A DNA stretch of 64,000 nucleotides from positions 186,001 through 250,000 of the forward strand of contig JBCBSP010000001.1 of the NCBI GenBank assembly GCA_039819095.1, given 5' to 3'. Positions 35,598 through 44,188 of the stretch are shown one piece after another. The number at the start of each line of letters is the position of its first letter. Positions within the stretch are counted from its first letter, which is position 1. The position numbers were made by a program, and so were the translations under genes. The notes under the pieces were generated by a model that was not told where the DNA came from, ran no database searches, and worked only from the letters and a program-made list of their open reading frames with translations. This DNA comes from JBCBSP01 sp039819095. GTDB lineage: Bacteria > Pseudomonadota > Alphaproteobacteria > Caulobacterales > Maricaulaceae.

Positions 35598-36655
35598 TGT
35601 CGGTCGGGTTTCAGGCGGTTCAATGGAACCGGTTCAAGATCGGGTACGACATCGTCTTATGGGGCGGCTCGGTCGCGGTGATGAGCGCCTTCATCGTGTT
35701 GACCGCATCAAACCAGCCGGCCGGCGAGAGTTTTCATCCGGTTCAGCTTGTGCTGCGAGCGCTGGCCTTCACCGCCTTCACGCTCTTGCACATAACGCTG
35801 GCGATCGGCCCGCTTGCGCGCCTGAGCGACCGGTTCAAGCCGCTGCTCTATAACCGCCGGCACCTGGGCGTCACCGTCTTCGTCTTTGGTCTGCTGCACG
35901 CGGCGCTGGCGACGCTCTGGTATCATGGGTTTTCGCCGGAAAACCCGCTCGTCTCCATTCTCGCCACCAACCCGAACTATGACCGCCTATATGGCTTCCC
36001 GTTTGAAGCGCTGGGGCTGGGCGCACTGCTGGTTCTGTTCGTGATGGCCGCGACCAGCCACGATTTCTGGCTGGAGTTTCTCGGCGCGCCGATCTGGAAG
36101 GCGCTGCACATGCTGGTCTATCCGGCCTATGGGCTGCTTGTCGCCCATGTGGCGCTCGGCGCGATGCAGGGCGAGACCTCCATCCTGTTTCCCGGCGCGC
36201 TCCTGGCAGGCGCGGCTCTTCTGAGCCTGCTCCACCTTAGCGCTTCGGGCATCGAGTGGGCGAAGGACCGCTCCGGAACGCAAGAGAGCGTGGAAGGATG
36301 GCTCAATGCCGGCCCGGCAAACGCCATTCCCGAGGGACGAGCGGTGATCCTGACGCCCGCCGGTTCAGAGCGCATCGCGGTGTTCCGAGACGGCGCGCGT
36401 ATCGCCGCTTTGTCGAATGTCTGCAAGCATCAGAATGGCCCGCTCGGCGAAGGACGGGTCGTCAATGGATGCGCGGTGTGTCCCTGGCATGGCTGGGAAT
36501 ACCGACTGGAAGACGGTCGGGCGCCGGCCCCCTTTACCGAGAAAATCGCCACTTACCGGGTGAAGATCCGCTCTGGCGAGGTTTTCGTGGACCCACAGGC
36601 CCTGCCGCCTGGCACGCCGAGCGAACCGGCGCTGATCGAGGAAGGACACCCATGA
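35597..36655 (+). CDS. Ferric-reductase-like di-heme membrane domain fused to a C-terminal Rieske domain
   Basis: 352 residues. Six hydrophobic segments between about 16 and 214 contain H65, H101, H171 and H184 in helices, the pattern that holds two b hemes in the ferric-reductase-like/MsrQ family. Residues about 230-335 are a Rieske domain with C276, H278, C295 and H298 (CKHQNGPLGEG; CPWHGWEY). The usual flavin domain of NOX/FRE proteins is missing and appears replaced by the Rieske centre. It could pass electrons between quinone or hemes and the soluble Rieske fusions. It overlaps both neighbours, by 1 and 4 bases. Confidence 0.85.
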   Translation: MSVGFQAVQWNRFKIGYDIVLWGGSVAVMSAFIVLTASNQPAGESFHPVQLVLRALAFTAFTLLHITLAIGPLARLSDRFKPLLYNRRHLGVTVFVFGLLHAALATLWYHGFSPENPLVSILATNPNYDRLYGFPFEALGLGALLVLFVMAATSHDFWLEFLGAPIWKALHMLVYPAYGLLVAHVALGAMQGETSILFPGALLAGAALLSLLHLSASGIEWAKDRSGTQESVEGWLNAGPANAIPEGRAVILTPAGSERIAVFRDGARIAALSNVCKHQNGPLGEGRVVNGCAVCPWHGWEYRLEDGRAPAPFTEKIATYRVKIRSGEVFVDPQALPPGTPSEPALIEEGHP

Positions 36656-37434
36656 CCAAGCGCACCAAAGGCGTTCATCCGCCCCGCGTCGGGAAGAGCT
36701 TTTTCATCGGCTATGCGCCGCTTCCGAGCGTTGATCGCCGAAGTCTTGTCTTCGGCTCCGCAGCCGTCATCGCCGGAGCAGGCGGGCTGGCCTGGGCGAT
36801 GGGCTCCAAACAGGCCGGCGCCGGCTTCGGGGCCTGGGATATGGGAACGCAAGTCGCGCTGACCGGCTATGTGCAGGTTGAACCCTACGCCGCGATCCGC
36901 GTGGTGGAAGAGGGCGCCGTGCGCACCGTGCTGCTCGGCTGTGAAACCAAGTGCGGCGCTCGCGCGCGCCTTGAAGAGATCGGTTTCAACAACGGAGCAG
37001 CAACCGTGCGAGGCACGCTCATGCAGCGGGGTCGCTATCGGATGCTGGCGACCGGGACGGGGTCTGACTGGATAACCTCTGCGGAGATCAGCCCGGCGCC
37101 GGCGCCGGTCGCTGAGCGACTTGGCGCCGCAACGCTGCGCGGGGAAATCCTCGACAGCAAGTGCTGGTTCGGCGCAATGCGACCCAATGAAGGGCTGAGT
37201 CACAAGGCCTGCGCTACACTGTGTATCGCCAACGGCGTGCCGCCCTATTTCGGGGTGCGGGACGCGAGCGGTAATGAGCAGGCGCTGATGCTGACCGATT
37301 TGGAAGGGCGCTCGGTGATCGCCCACATCCTGCCTTACGTGGCCGAGCCGGTGGAGCTGGTCGGCGAGCTGGTGCGTTTCGACGATCTGGTTCAGTTCCG
37401 GATCGACCCGGCGCAGATCAACCGTTTGAGTTAA
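36652..37434 (+). CDS. Membrane-anchored or Tat-exported cysteine-rich protein, unknown
   Basis: 260 residues. R29-R30-S-L-V-F followed by a hydrophobic run (about 32-50) looks like a twin-arginine signal or an anchor. The rest seems to be two related beta modules: the first ends with C97-x3-C101, and the second has C171, H184, C187 and C191 (ILDSKCWFG; SHKACATLC), a probable metal or cofactor site, followed by GVPPYFGVRD. Tat export would fit a folded cofactor protein. It is the last gene of the operon and could be the outer electron carrier or substrate partner of the di-heme/Rieske protein. Confidence 0.7.
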   Translation: MTKRTKGVHPPRVGKSFFIGYAPLPSVDRRSLVFGSAAVIAGAGGLAWAMGSKQAGAGFGAWDMGTQVALTGYVQVEPYAAIRVVEEGAVRTVLLGCETKCGARARLEEIGFNNGAATVRGTLMQRGRYRMLATGTGSDWITSAEISPAPAPVAERLGAATLRGEILDSKCWFGAMRPNEGLSHKACATLCIANGVPPYFGVRDASGNEQALMLTDLEGRSVIAHILPYVAEPVELVGELVRFDDLVQFRIDPAQINRLS

Positions 37435-37437
37435 GGC

Positions 37438-38820
37438 TCAGCAGACCGGCACGTTGACCGCGAGCCCGCCCTGGCTGGTTTCCTTGTACTTGTCGGACAT
37501 GTCAGCGGCGGTCTGGCGCATGGTTTCGATCACCTGATCCAAGCTGACCTTGTAGTCGCCATCGCCAACCATGGCGAGGCGGGCCGCATTGATCGCCTTG
37601 ATCGCGCCGATGGCGTTGCGCTCAATGCACGGGATCTGAACCAGCCCGCCGACCGGGTCGCAGGTCAGGCCCAGATTATGTTCCATCCCGATTTCCGCGG
37701 CATTCTCGATCTGACGGTTGGTCCCGCCCATAGCCGCCGCCAGCCCGCCTGCCGCCATCGAGCAGGCCACGCCAACCTCGCCCTGGCAGCCGGCCTCGGC
37801 GCCGGAGATGGAGGCGTTCTTCTTGTACAGCGCCCCGATCGCGGCGGCGGTCAGGAAAAATCGCATCAGCGCGTCCGGGTCGCCCGTGCGGCGGTAATGC
37901 CGGTCGAAGTAGCGCGCCACCGCCGGGATGATGCCGGCGGCGCCATTGGTCGGAGCGGTCACCACCCGGCCCCCGGCGGCGTTCTCTTCATTGACCGCCA
38001 TGGCCCACAGATTAACCCACTCCATCGCGGCCAGAGGGTCGGTTTCGGCGCGTGCGGCATCGGCCATCAGTCGCTGGCGCATCTGGGTCGCGCGACGCTT
38101 GACGTTAAGCCCGCCGGGCAGTTCGCCATCAATCTGCGTCCCGCGTTCGATACACGCCTCCATGGCGCCGAACACGGCGGCGATCTGGCTGCGGACCTCG
38201 TCTTCGCTGCGAAACGCGGTCTCGTTGGCCAGCATGAGCTCAGGAATGGTCAGCCCTTCACGTTCGCAGATCGCCAGAAGGTCATCGCAGGTATCAAACG
38301 GGTAGGGCTCGCCGCGTAGCGCCTCGGCGGCGGAATTGCGTCCGGCTTCGGCTTCATCAATGACAAATCCACCGCCGATCGAGTACCAGACTTCTTCCTT
38401 TATCGCATTATGATTCACGTCAAATGCACTGAATTTCATGGCATTTGAATGGAAGGGCAGGCGGATATCTCCTTTCAGAAGGAGGTCGGTCGTCAGCTTG
38501 AAACCGATCTGCCGACCGCCGAGCAAGCGGATCGTTTCCTCCGACTTGATGCGCGCGATCATCGGTTCCAGCCGGTCCGGGTCGGCTGTTTCAGGTCGCA
38601 CGCCTTCAAGACCCCAGAGCATGGCTTTATCTGTTGCGTGACCCGCGCCGGTCAGCGCCAGAGAGCCATACGCCTCCGCCTGCACCCGGGCGATGTCGGG
38701 TAGCCTTCCGGCGCTGTCGATCCGCTCCAGAAACTGGCGCGCGGCCTGAATGGGGCCGACCGTGTGCGAGCTGGATGGGCCGACACCGATCTTGAACAGG
38801 TCGAAGACACCGAAATGCAT
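37438..38820 (-). CDS. sdaA: L-serine dehydratase (ammonia-lyase), iron-sulfur type
   Basis: 460 residues of the single-chain bacterial type. FDLFKIGVGPSSSHTVGPI opens the beta domain. The alpha domain has ASISGAEAGCQGEVGVACSM and LGLTCDPVGGLVQIPC, whose cysteines bind the oxygen-sensitive [4Fe-4S] cluster. It turns L-serine into pyruvate and ammonia. It lies 12 bases downstream of tryptophan dioxygenase on the same strand, so the two are probably co-transcribed as amino-acid catabolic genes. It ends 3 bases from the convergent Rieske operon. Confidence 0.94.
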   Translation of the reverse strand: MHFGVFDLFKIGVGPSSSHTVGPIQAARQFLERIDSAGRLPDIARVQAEAYGSLALTGAGHATDKAMLWGLEGVRPETADPDRLEPMIARIKSEETIRLLGGRQIGFKLTTDLLLKGDIRLPFHSNAMKFSAFDVNHNAIKEEVWYSIGGGFVIDEAEAGRNSAAEALRGEPYPFDTCDDLLAICEREGLTIPELMLANETAFRSEDEVRSQIAAVFGAMEACIERGTQIDGELPGGLNVKRRATQMRQRLMADAARAETDPLAAMEWVNLWAMAVNEENAAGGRVVTAPTNGAAGIIPAVARYFDRHYRRTGDPDALMRFFLTAAAIGALYKKNASISGAEAGCQGEVGVACSMAAGGLAAAMGGTNRQIENAAEIGMEHNLGLTCDPVGGLVQIPCIERNAIGAIKAINAARLAMVGDGDYKVSLDQVIETMRQTAADMSDKYKETSQGGLAVNVPVC

Positions 38821-38832
38821 GCCTGAAAGCTC

Positions 38833-39681
38833 CTAGAGCGAGGTGCGAACGGTCCACAGCTCCGGGAAGAGGCGCAGCTCCAGCGCCTTGACCAGGTAGG
38901 AGACGCCGCCCGATCCGCCAGTTCCCCGCCGGAAGCCGATAATGCGCTCCACCGTCTTCATGTGGTTGAAGCGCCACTGTGAGAATTTCTGCTCCAGATC
39001 CACGAGTTTTTCAGCGAACTCATAGACTTCCCACCATTGATCGGTGTCCAGATAGACCTCGCGCCACATCGCTTCGACGTCTGGATCGGGCTCATAGGCC
39101 TGACTCCAGTCCCGATCGATCGCGCCAGCAGGAACGGGCAGCCCGGTGCGTGCGGCGAACATCAGGGTTTCGTCATAAAGCGAGGGTGCTTCCAGCGCGG
39201 CCCTGACGCTGGCATGGCGCTCCGGCTCGGAGGCGAAGACCGCGCTCAGACGCGGATTCTTGTTGCCGAGGCGGTATTCCAGCATGCGGTATTGATGGGA
39301 CTGAAAGCCTGAGCTCTGGCCAAGCTTGTCGCGGAATTTCAGGTAATCGGCCGGCGTCATCGTCGCCATGATAGCCCAGCTCTGGGTCAGCTGCTCCTGG
39401 ACGCGGGCGATCCGCGCCAGCATCTTCATCGCCTCGCGCGCCCCGTCGCGTTGCAGCAGCGCAATTGCGCCGTCCAGCTCGTGCAGGCAAAGCTTCAGCC
39501 ACAGCTCGCTGGCCTGATGGACGAGGATGAACATCATCTCGTCATGTTCGCCGCTGATCGGCTCCTGGGCGCCCAGGATCGCGTCCAGCTTCAGATACGC
39601 CCCATAGGACAGCCCGCCTTCCGGCGACCAGTGAATATCCTCGCCCTTGAGGCTGACCGAGGTCTTGAAGCTGTCGCTCAT
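38833..39681 (-). CDS. kynA: Tryptophan 2,3-dioxygenase
   Basis: 282 residues. SYGAYLKLDAILGAQEPIS, DEMMFILVHQASELWLKL and GTGGSGGVSYL are signatures of the heme enzyme. The His of FILVHQ is a substrate base in known structures, and the proximal heme His is in RFNHMKTVERIIG. It opens the indole ring to N-formylkynurenine, the first step of the kynurenine route. No kynureninase or formamidase is nearby. A promoter probably lies in the 88 bases before it. Confidence 0.94.
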   Translation of the reverse strand: MSDSFKTSVSLKGEDIHWSPEGGLSYGAYLKLDAILGAQEPISGEHDEMMFILVHQASELWLKLCLHELDGAIALLQRDGAREAMKMLARIARVQEQLTQSWAIMATMTPADYLKFRDKLGQSSGFQSHQYRMLEYRLGNKNPRLSAVFASEPERHASVRAALEAPSLYDETLMFAARTGLPVPAGAIDRDWSQAYEPDPDVEAMWREVYLDTDQWWEVYEFAEKLVDLEQKFSQWRFNHMKTVERIIGFRRGTGGSGGVSYLVKALELRLFPELWTVRTSL

Positions 39682-39769
39682 GTAATCCGCCGCGCTGCGA
39701 TCGAAAGCCTACCGGGTGGTATAGCGCTGCCGCGCGACGGGCAAGCGCAACGGCGCGCCGAAGTCGGGA

Positions 39770-40447
39770 TCAGACCAGGGTAAAGCTGTGCGCGGGAAGT
39801 CCGTCAATGCGCGCTTCAACGTGATCGCCCTGCACAATGGGGCCGACGCCTGCCGGCGTCCCGGTATAGATGAGATCTCCCGGCATCAGTTCAAACAGGC
39901 CTGACAGGTGAACCAGGGTTTCAGCGGGCGACCAGATCATCTCAGCCAGATCTCCGGCCTGGCGGGTCTGGCCGTTGACCGTGAGCGTGATCGCGCCGCT
40001 GCCCGCCGGCAGGCCGGGTTTCAGATGACCGATGGGAGCTGAGTGATCAAACCGCTTGGCGGCGTCCCAGGGCCGACCGGCCTTCTTCGCTTCGGTCTGG
40101 AGGTCGCGGCGCGTCAGATCCACGCCGACCGCGCCGCCATAGATGCAAGCGATAGCCTCAGCCGGGCTGAGATGGGCGCCGCCGTGATGAAGAGCCAGGA
40201 CCAGCTCGACCTCATAATGCAGATCAGCCGTGGCTGGCGGGTAAGGCGCCGTCGCCTCACCGGTCAGGGCATCGCGCGGCTTTGAGAAGAAGAAAGGCGG
40301 TTCGCGATCGGGATCGGCTCCCATTTCGCGGGCATGATCGGCGTAATTGCGACCGACGCAATAGACGCGTCGAACCGGGAACCAGCCGCCGCCAACAACC
40401 GGAATGGCTGTCTGCAGCGGTGGCTCAATCACCCAGTCCCGGGCCAC
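39770..40447 (-). CDS. Fumarylacetoacetate hydrolase family protein
   Basis: 225 residues. VYCVGRNYADHAREMG, the metal-binding YEVELVLAL region, and DLIYTGTPAGVGPI define the FAH fold used by fumarylpyruvate hydrolases and acylpyruvases. It cleaves C-C bonds of beta-diketo acids with a divalent metal. FAH-family members of this length, near tryptophan dioxygenase, fit fumarylpyruvate hydrolase or a general acylpyruvase; the exact substrate is not readable. The upstream lipoprotein gene ends 3 bases before its start. Confidence 0.88.
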   Translation of the reverse strand: MARDWVIEPPLQTAIPVVGGGWFPVRRVYCVGRNYADHAREMGADPDREPPFFFSKPRDALTGEATAPYPPATADLHYEVELVLALHHGGAHLSPAEAIACIYGGAVGVDLTRRDLQTEAKKAGRPWDAAKRFDHSAPIGHLKPGLPAGSGAITLTVNGQTRQAGDLAEMIWSPAETLVHLSGLFELMPGDLIYTGTPAGVGPIVQGDHVEARIDGLPAHSFTLV

Positions 40448-40450
40448 TGG

Positions 40451-40813
40451 CTAGTCTTCCAGCTCGTAGCCGTCCGGCAGGTAAGGGCAGAGCTCGTAAG
40501 GGCGAACCGTCGCCTGCTCTGGTGTCCCATAGATGTCGTAATAACAAATCTTCTCGTCGCCGCTGATGATCTCAGCGCGGGTCAGGAAGCCGATCAGATT
40601 GTCACTGATCGTGCGGGTGGTGCGCTCTCCATCCGGTTCGACCGGCGGCGCCGGCGGGCGCGGTTCCGGCCTCGGTTCGGGACGCGGTTCCGGTTGCGGT
40701 TGTGGGATCGGGTCGGAAGGCGGGGCGGGCGGATTGACCGGCCCCATGCCGCTCTGGTGGCAACACGCCCCCAGCAGCAAGGCTGTGACGGCGGCGATAG
40801 CAAGCTGTTTCAT
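40451..40813 (-). CDS. Proline-rich lipoprotein, unknown
   Basis: 120 residues. A lipoprotein signal (residues 1-17) ends in LLLGAC, so C17 would be lipidated. Residues about 27-60 are a proline-rich spacer with PEPR repeated, long enough to cross part of the periplasm. The C-terminal about 55 residues form a small domain with two cysteines (KICYYD and ELCPYL) that may pair. GGGGAGACG precedes the ATG. The domain family is not recognised. It is upstream of the FAH gene on the same strand. Confidence 0.72.
   Translation of the reverse strand: MKQLAIAAVTALLLGACCHQSGMGPVNPPAPPSDPIPQPQPEPRPEPRPEPRPPAPPVEPDGERTTRTISDNLIGFLTRAEIISGDEKICYYDIYGTPEQATVRPYELCPYLPDGYELED
40661..40702. repeat. 12-base imperfect tandem repeat coding for PEPR units
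   Basis: Units at 40661-40672, 40673-40684 and 40685-40696 share CGGTTC-CGG-type sequence, and a partial unit follows. They encode the proline-arginine spacer of the lipoprotein. Copy number may vary between strains by slippage. Confidence 0.6.
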
Positions 40814-40968
40814 GACGAATCGTCTCCCCGGTTAGCTCTATAGTAGACGCGCTGACCTTAATCGCGAAGCGTGGTGAGCTGACGCGCCATGCTGATGCCC
40901 GATCAGGGCTGGTTGACCGCGCCGGATCGCGCGCCTAGGACCAAAAAGAGCCGTCTTGGGGCGCAAAC

Positions 40969-41658
40969 TTGACCACAATCGCCGTGATCCAGTCGAACTA
41001 TCTGCCCTGGAAGGGTTATTTCGATATCATCGCGGCGGCTGACGCCTTCGTTCTGTACGACACGGTTCAATACACCCGTCACGATTGGCGCAACCGTAAC
41101 CGGGTGAAGACCCGTGAGGGTCTCAAATGGCTCACCGTGCCAGTCCGACACGCGCCGTTGGGCAGTGCGATCAACACAATAGAGATTGATGAGCATGCAT
41201 GGCTTGATCGCCATAAAGCGCTGTTGCGGCAGTCCTATGGGCGCACGACAGGTTTTGAGTGGGCGATCGAGACGCTGTTCGGACTTGCCGATCTGCCGGA
41301 TATGCGACTGTCGACATTGAACGAGCGACTGATCCGCAGCATATGCAAGGCTCTGGGCATCACCACATCCATTCATCGTTCCGAGGCGCTGCCGCATGGT
41401 GGATCCGCGACCCAGAAGATACTCGATATCTGCCAGGCCCTTGGGGCTACGCGCTATCTGTCCGGGCCGGCGGCGAAGGATTACCTGGACGCATCTCTTT
41501 TCGATGCTGCAGGCATAGGCCTTGAGTGGTTCGATTATTCCGGTTACCGCACGTATGAGCAGCCGTGGGGGCCGTTCGAACACCAAGTTTCGATCGTGGA
41601 CCTTCTGTGCTGCTGCGGCCCCGATGCGCCGGGATTCATGAAAATGGGCGCTCGCTGA
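40969..41658 (+). CDS. WbqC family protein
   Basis: 229 residues. IAVIQSNYLPWKGYFDIIAA, DTVQYTRHDWRNRNRVKT and YLSGPAAKDYL are the WbqC hallmarks. The family occurs in O-antigen and capsule clusters and is thought to act on amino-sugar nucleotides or their acylation. A TTG start at 40969 is used because the conserved N-terminus begins at once and no ATG is in place. It leads a four-gene coupled operon (glycosyltransferase, methyltransferase, flippase-like protein). Confidence 0.85.
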   Translation: MTTIAVIQSNYLPWKGYFDIIAAADAFVLYDTVQYTRHDWRNRNRVKTREGLKWLTVPVRHAPLGSAINTIEIDEHAWLDRHKALLRQSYGRTTGFEWAIETLFGLADLPDMRLSTLNERLIRSICKALGITTSIHRSEALPHGGSATQKILDICQALGATRYLSGPAAKDYLDASLFDAAGIGLEWFDYSGYRTYEQPWGPFEHQVSIVDLLCCCGPDAPGFMKMGAR

Positions 41659-42605
41659 TGCTTTCGATTGTCACCTCGCTTTACCGGTCCAGCGCCTATG
41701 TGGAGGCGTTTTTCCGTCGTGCGATGGACGCTGGCGAGGCAGCGGGTTTCTCGGCCATCGAAGTCGTTTTCGTCAATGACGGCTCGCCTGATGATTCAGC
41801 GGCGCAGGTCCGCGCGCTCGCCGCAGCGGGCGAACCGGTGGTTCTGGTGGATCTGACCCGCAACTTTGGTCACCACAATGCGCTGCTTGAGGGGCTCGCC
41901 CACGCAAGCGGCGCGCATGTCTTCATGATCGACAGCGATCTTGAAGAGGATCCGGCCTGGCTCGTCCGCTTCCTCGTTCGGCTTGATGAAAGCGATGCGG
42001 ACATCGTGATCGGTCAGCAGAAAGTCCGTAAGGGCGGATGGTTCGAACGCCTGTCCGGGCGCTTCTTCTACTTTCTGCACCAGCGGATGTCCGAAGCTGG
42101 CTATGCGCAGGACCAGACCACGGCCCGGCTGATGACGCGCCGTTTCGTCGATGCGCTTCTGCAATTTCCTGAACGCGAGGCTTGTTTCTCCTCGCTGTGC
42201 GAGCTGGTTGGTTTCCGCCAGGTGGTCGAACCGGTCGAGAAGCTGGACACAAGCCCGACCACCTACACGTTTGCGCGGCGAATCGGGCTTTCGGTTCGCA
42301 CCTTCACGGCCTATTCCACAGCGCCGCTCCACTTGATGTTCGCTCTGGGTCTGATCCTCTCCGCAGGAGCTGCGGTTTTCATTCTCTGGCTGGTCATCAA
42401 CTGGGCGGCAGTGCGTGAAATCCCGGACGGTTGGACATCGTTGATGGTCTCAGTCTGGTTTCTGGGCGGGCTGATCCTGTCCTGCCTGGGCACGATCGGG
42501 CTTTATCTGGCGACAGCAATCAAAGAGGTCAAACAGCGCCCGCGCGCGCTCGTGCGCGAGGTTGTGCGCGGGGTGGTCAAAGGCGCGTCGGAGCCTCGCT
42601 CATGA
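41658..42605 (+). CDS. Family 2 glycosyltransferase with two C-terminal membrane helices
   Basis: 315 residues, ATG overlapping the WbqC stop by one base. The GT-A fold shows VVFVNDGSPDD near residue 35 and DSDLEEDP near residue 95 (nucleotide-sugar and metal binding). Two membrane helices at about 220-250 and 265-290 give the GtrB/ArnC-like topology. Such enzymes move a sugar from a nucleotide donor to undecaprenyl phosphate at the inner face of the membrane. The lipid-linked sugar may then be flipped by the protein two genes downstream. Confidence 0.87.
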   Translation: MLSIVTSLYRSSAYVEAFFRRAMDAGEAAGFSAIEVVFVNDGSPDDSAAQVRALAAAGEPVVLVDLTRNFGHHNALLEGLAHASGAHVFMIDSDLEEDPAWLVRFLVRLDESDADIVIGQQKVRKGGWFERLSGRFFYFLHQRMSEAGYAQDQTTARLMTRRFVDALLQFPEREACFSSLCELVGFRQVVEPVEKLDTSPTTYTFARRIGLSVRTFTAYSTAPLHLMFALGLILSAGAAVFILWLVINWAAVREIPDGWTSLMVSVWFLGGLILSCLGTIGLYLATAIKEVKQRPRALVREVVRGVVKGASEPRS

Positions 42606-43228
42606 GCAGCCGCGATGAATTCACCGATATCGCCAACTACTTCAACGACGCTTTCGCGCGTCATGGTGCAACCGCGCGCGGGCTGGACTGGAATGGCGAG
42701 GAGACACAGCGGATCAGTCTGGAGCAATGCTCGAAAATCCTAGCGCCTGACGAGACGGGTTTCAGCCTGATCGATCTGGGTTGCGGCTTCGGACCCTATT
42801 ACGCCTTCCTTAAGGCCAGAGGTTATGAGGCGGATTATGTCGGCTATGATCTCAGTCGCCCAATGATCGAGACGGCGAAGCGGATCTACGCCAATGACCC
42901 AAAAGCGCGTTTTGAGGTTGGCGACCGGGCGCTTGAGCAGGCCGACTACGCTGTTGCTAGCGGCATCTTCAATCTGCGCCTGGATCGAAGCGATGCCGAC
43001 TGGCTCGCCTTCATTACCGACACGATTGATCACCTGGCGGCATCCGCGCGGCGCGGCGTCGCTTTCAACTGTCTGACCCGGTATTCGGATCCGCCTAAGA
43101 TGCGGCCAGACCTCTACTACGCCGATCCGTGCCAGCTGTTCGACTATTGCAAGCGCAAGCATTCACGTGATGTCGCCTTGCTGCACGACTACGGCAAGTA
43201 CGAGTTCACCATCCTCTTGCGCTTCTGA
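42602..43228 (+). CDS. Class I SAM-dependent methyltransferase
   Basis: 208 residues starting at ATG 42602, which overlaps the previous stop by 4 bases. SLIDLGCGFGPYYAFLKARG is the SAM-binding glycine loop, and DYVGYDLSRPMIETAKR carries the acidic ribose contact. The rest (VASGIFNLRL; FNCLTRYSDPPKMRPD) is typical of small glycan-cluster methyltransferases. Target unknown; a sugar hydroxyl or a lipid-linked intermediate is plausible from context. Confidence 0.82.
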   Translation: MSSRDEFTDIANYFNDAFARHGATARGLDWNGEETQRISLEQCSKILAPDETGFSLIDLGCGFGPYYAFLKARGYEADYVGYDLSRPMIETAKRIYANDPKARFEVGDRALEQADYAVASGIFNLRLDRSDADWLAFITDTIDHLAASARRGVAFNCLTRYSDPPKMRPDLYYADPCQLFDYCKRKHSRDVALLHDYGKYEFTILLRF

Positions 43229-43234
43229 GACCGA

Positions 43235-44188
43235 ATGCGGCGCGCTCAGCTTCCGCCGGTCTTCAGCGGCTCGTTCTGGCGCTACGCCCTAGCCTTGACG
43301 GCTCTGGCCGCAAGCGTTGTCTTGCTGGTCTGGATCAGCGATCCGGCTCCGGTCCTGGCGGTTTTGAGACAGGCGGACTGGATCGCTCTTGGCGTGGCGG
43401 CGCCGTGTGTGATCGTGTTGAGCTGGCTGGCGCGCGGCATTCGGTGGTTCTCGATCAATGCTGCGGCTACGCCGGGATACGGCCCATTGCGTGCGTATCT
43501 TGATAACGCACTTGGCCAGAGCCTGGCCGAAATCACGCCCGCCCAAAGCGGTGAGGCTTTGAAAATCGTCCTGGCCTCGCGCGCCCATCCGGGACAAAGC
43601 GCCGGGTTCGCGGCCATGTTCGCGCTTGAGCGGGCGATGGATACGCTCGTTTTCGGCTTCATCGTGATGATACCGGTTGTCCTGATGGGGGCTGGCTGGC
43701 TTCCTGGCGCGCCAAGTCTGACGGACTGGCTCGCCATCCTGTGCGGTTTTATCCTGATGGGCGGCCTTCTGATCGGGCTGTACCTGATTCATGGACAGCG
43801 CCTGTCCGGCTATCTGAAACGCGCCTGGGGCTCGGTTCTCCAGCTTGGGCTCAGGCGGTTTGGGACTGCGCTGCTGCTGACCGTGATCAACTGGGCGCTG
43901 ATCGTATTGAAATGGCGGATCGCACTGTCAGCGGTTGGGCTTGATCCCAGCTGGATGGTTCTGTGCGCTCTGATGGGCCTGGTGACACTGGCCTCCCTGG
44001 CAAGCCTCCTGCCGAGCGGGCTGGGTCTTGGTGATGCAACGCTTGCCGGATTACTGCTCCTGACCGGCTCAGATCCGGCGACCGCGATCGTCGGCGCGGC
44101 GGCGGTGCGTCTTTTGAGTTTCCAGATCCTGGCGGTCGGCGTCCTGCACCTTGGGGGTCGGTGGATGGCCCTCAGGTCTGGCCTGTAA
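43235..44188 (+). CDS. Flippase-like membrane protein (LPG synthase TM / UPF0104 family)
   Basis: 317 residues with about eight hydrophobic segments. RGIRWFSINAA, DNALGQSLAEITPAQSGEALKI and FALERAMDTLVFG match the lysylphosphatidylglycerol synthase transmembrane family, here without the aminoacyltransferase domain. Stand-alone members appear in glycan clusters and are suspected to move lipid-linked sugars. Its 3' end overlaps the convergent aminotransferase gene by 17 bases. Confidence 0.83.
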   Translation: MRRAQLPPVFSGSFWRYALALTALAASVVLLVWISDPAPVLAVLRQADWIALGVAAPCVIVLSWLARGIRWFSINAAATPGYGPLRAYLDNALGQSLAEITPAQSGEALKIVLASRAHPGQSAGFAAMFALERAMDTLVFGFIVMIPVVLMGAGWLPGAPSLTDWLAILCGFILMGGLLIGLYLIHGQRLSGYLKRAWGSVLQLGLRRFGTALLLTVINWALIVLKWRIALSAVGLDPSWMVLCALMGLVTLASLASLLPSGLGLGDATLAGLLLLTGSDPATAIVGAAAVRLLSFQILAVGVLHLGGRWMALRSGL

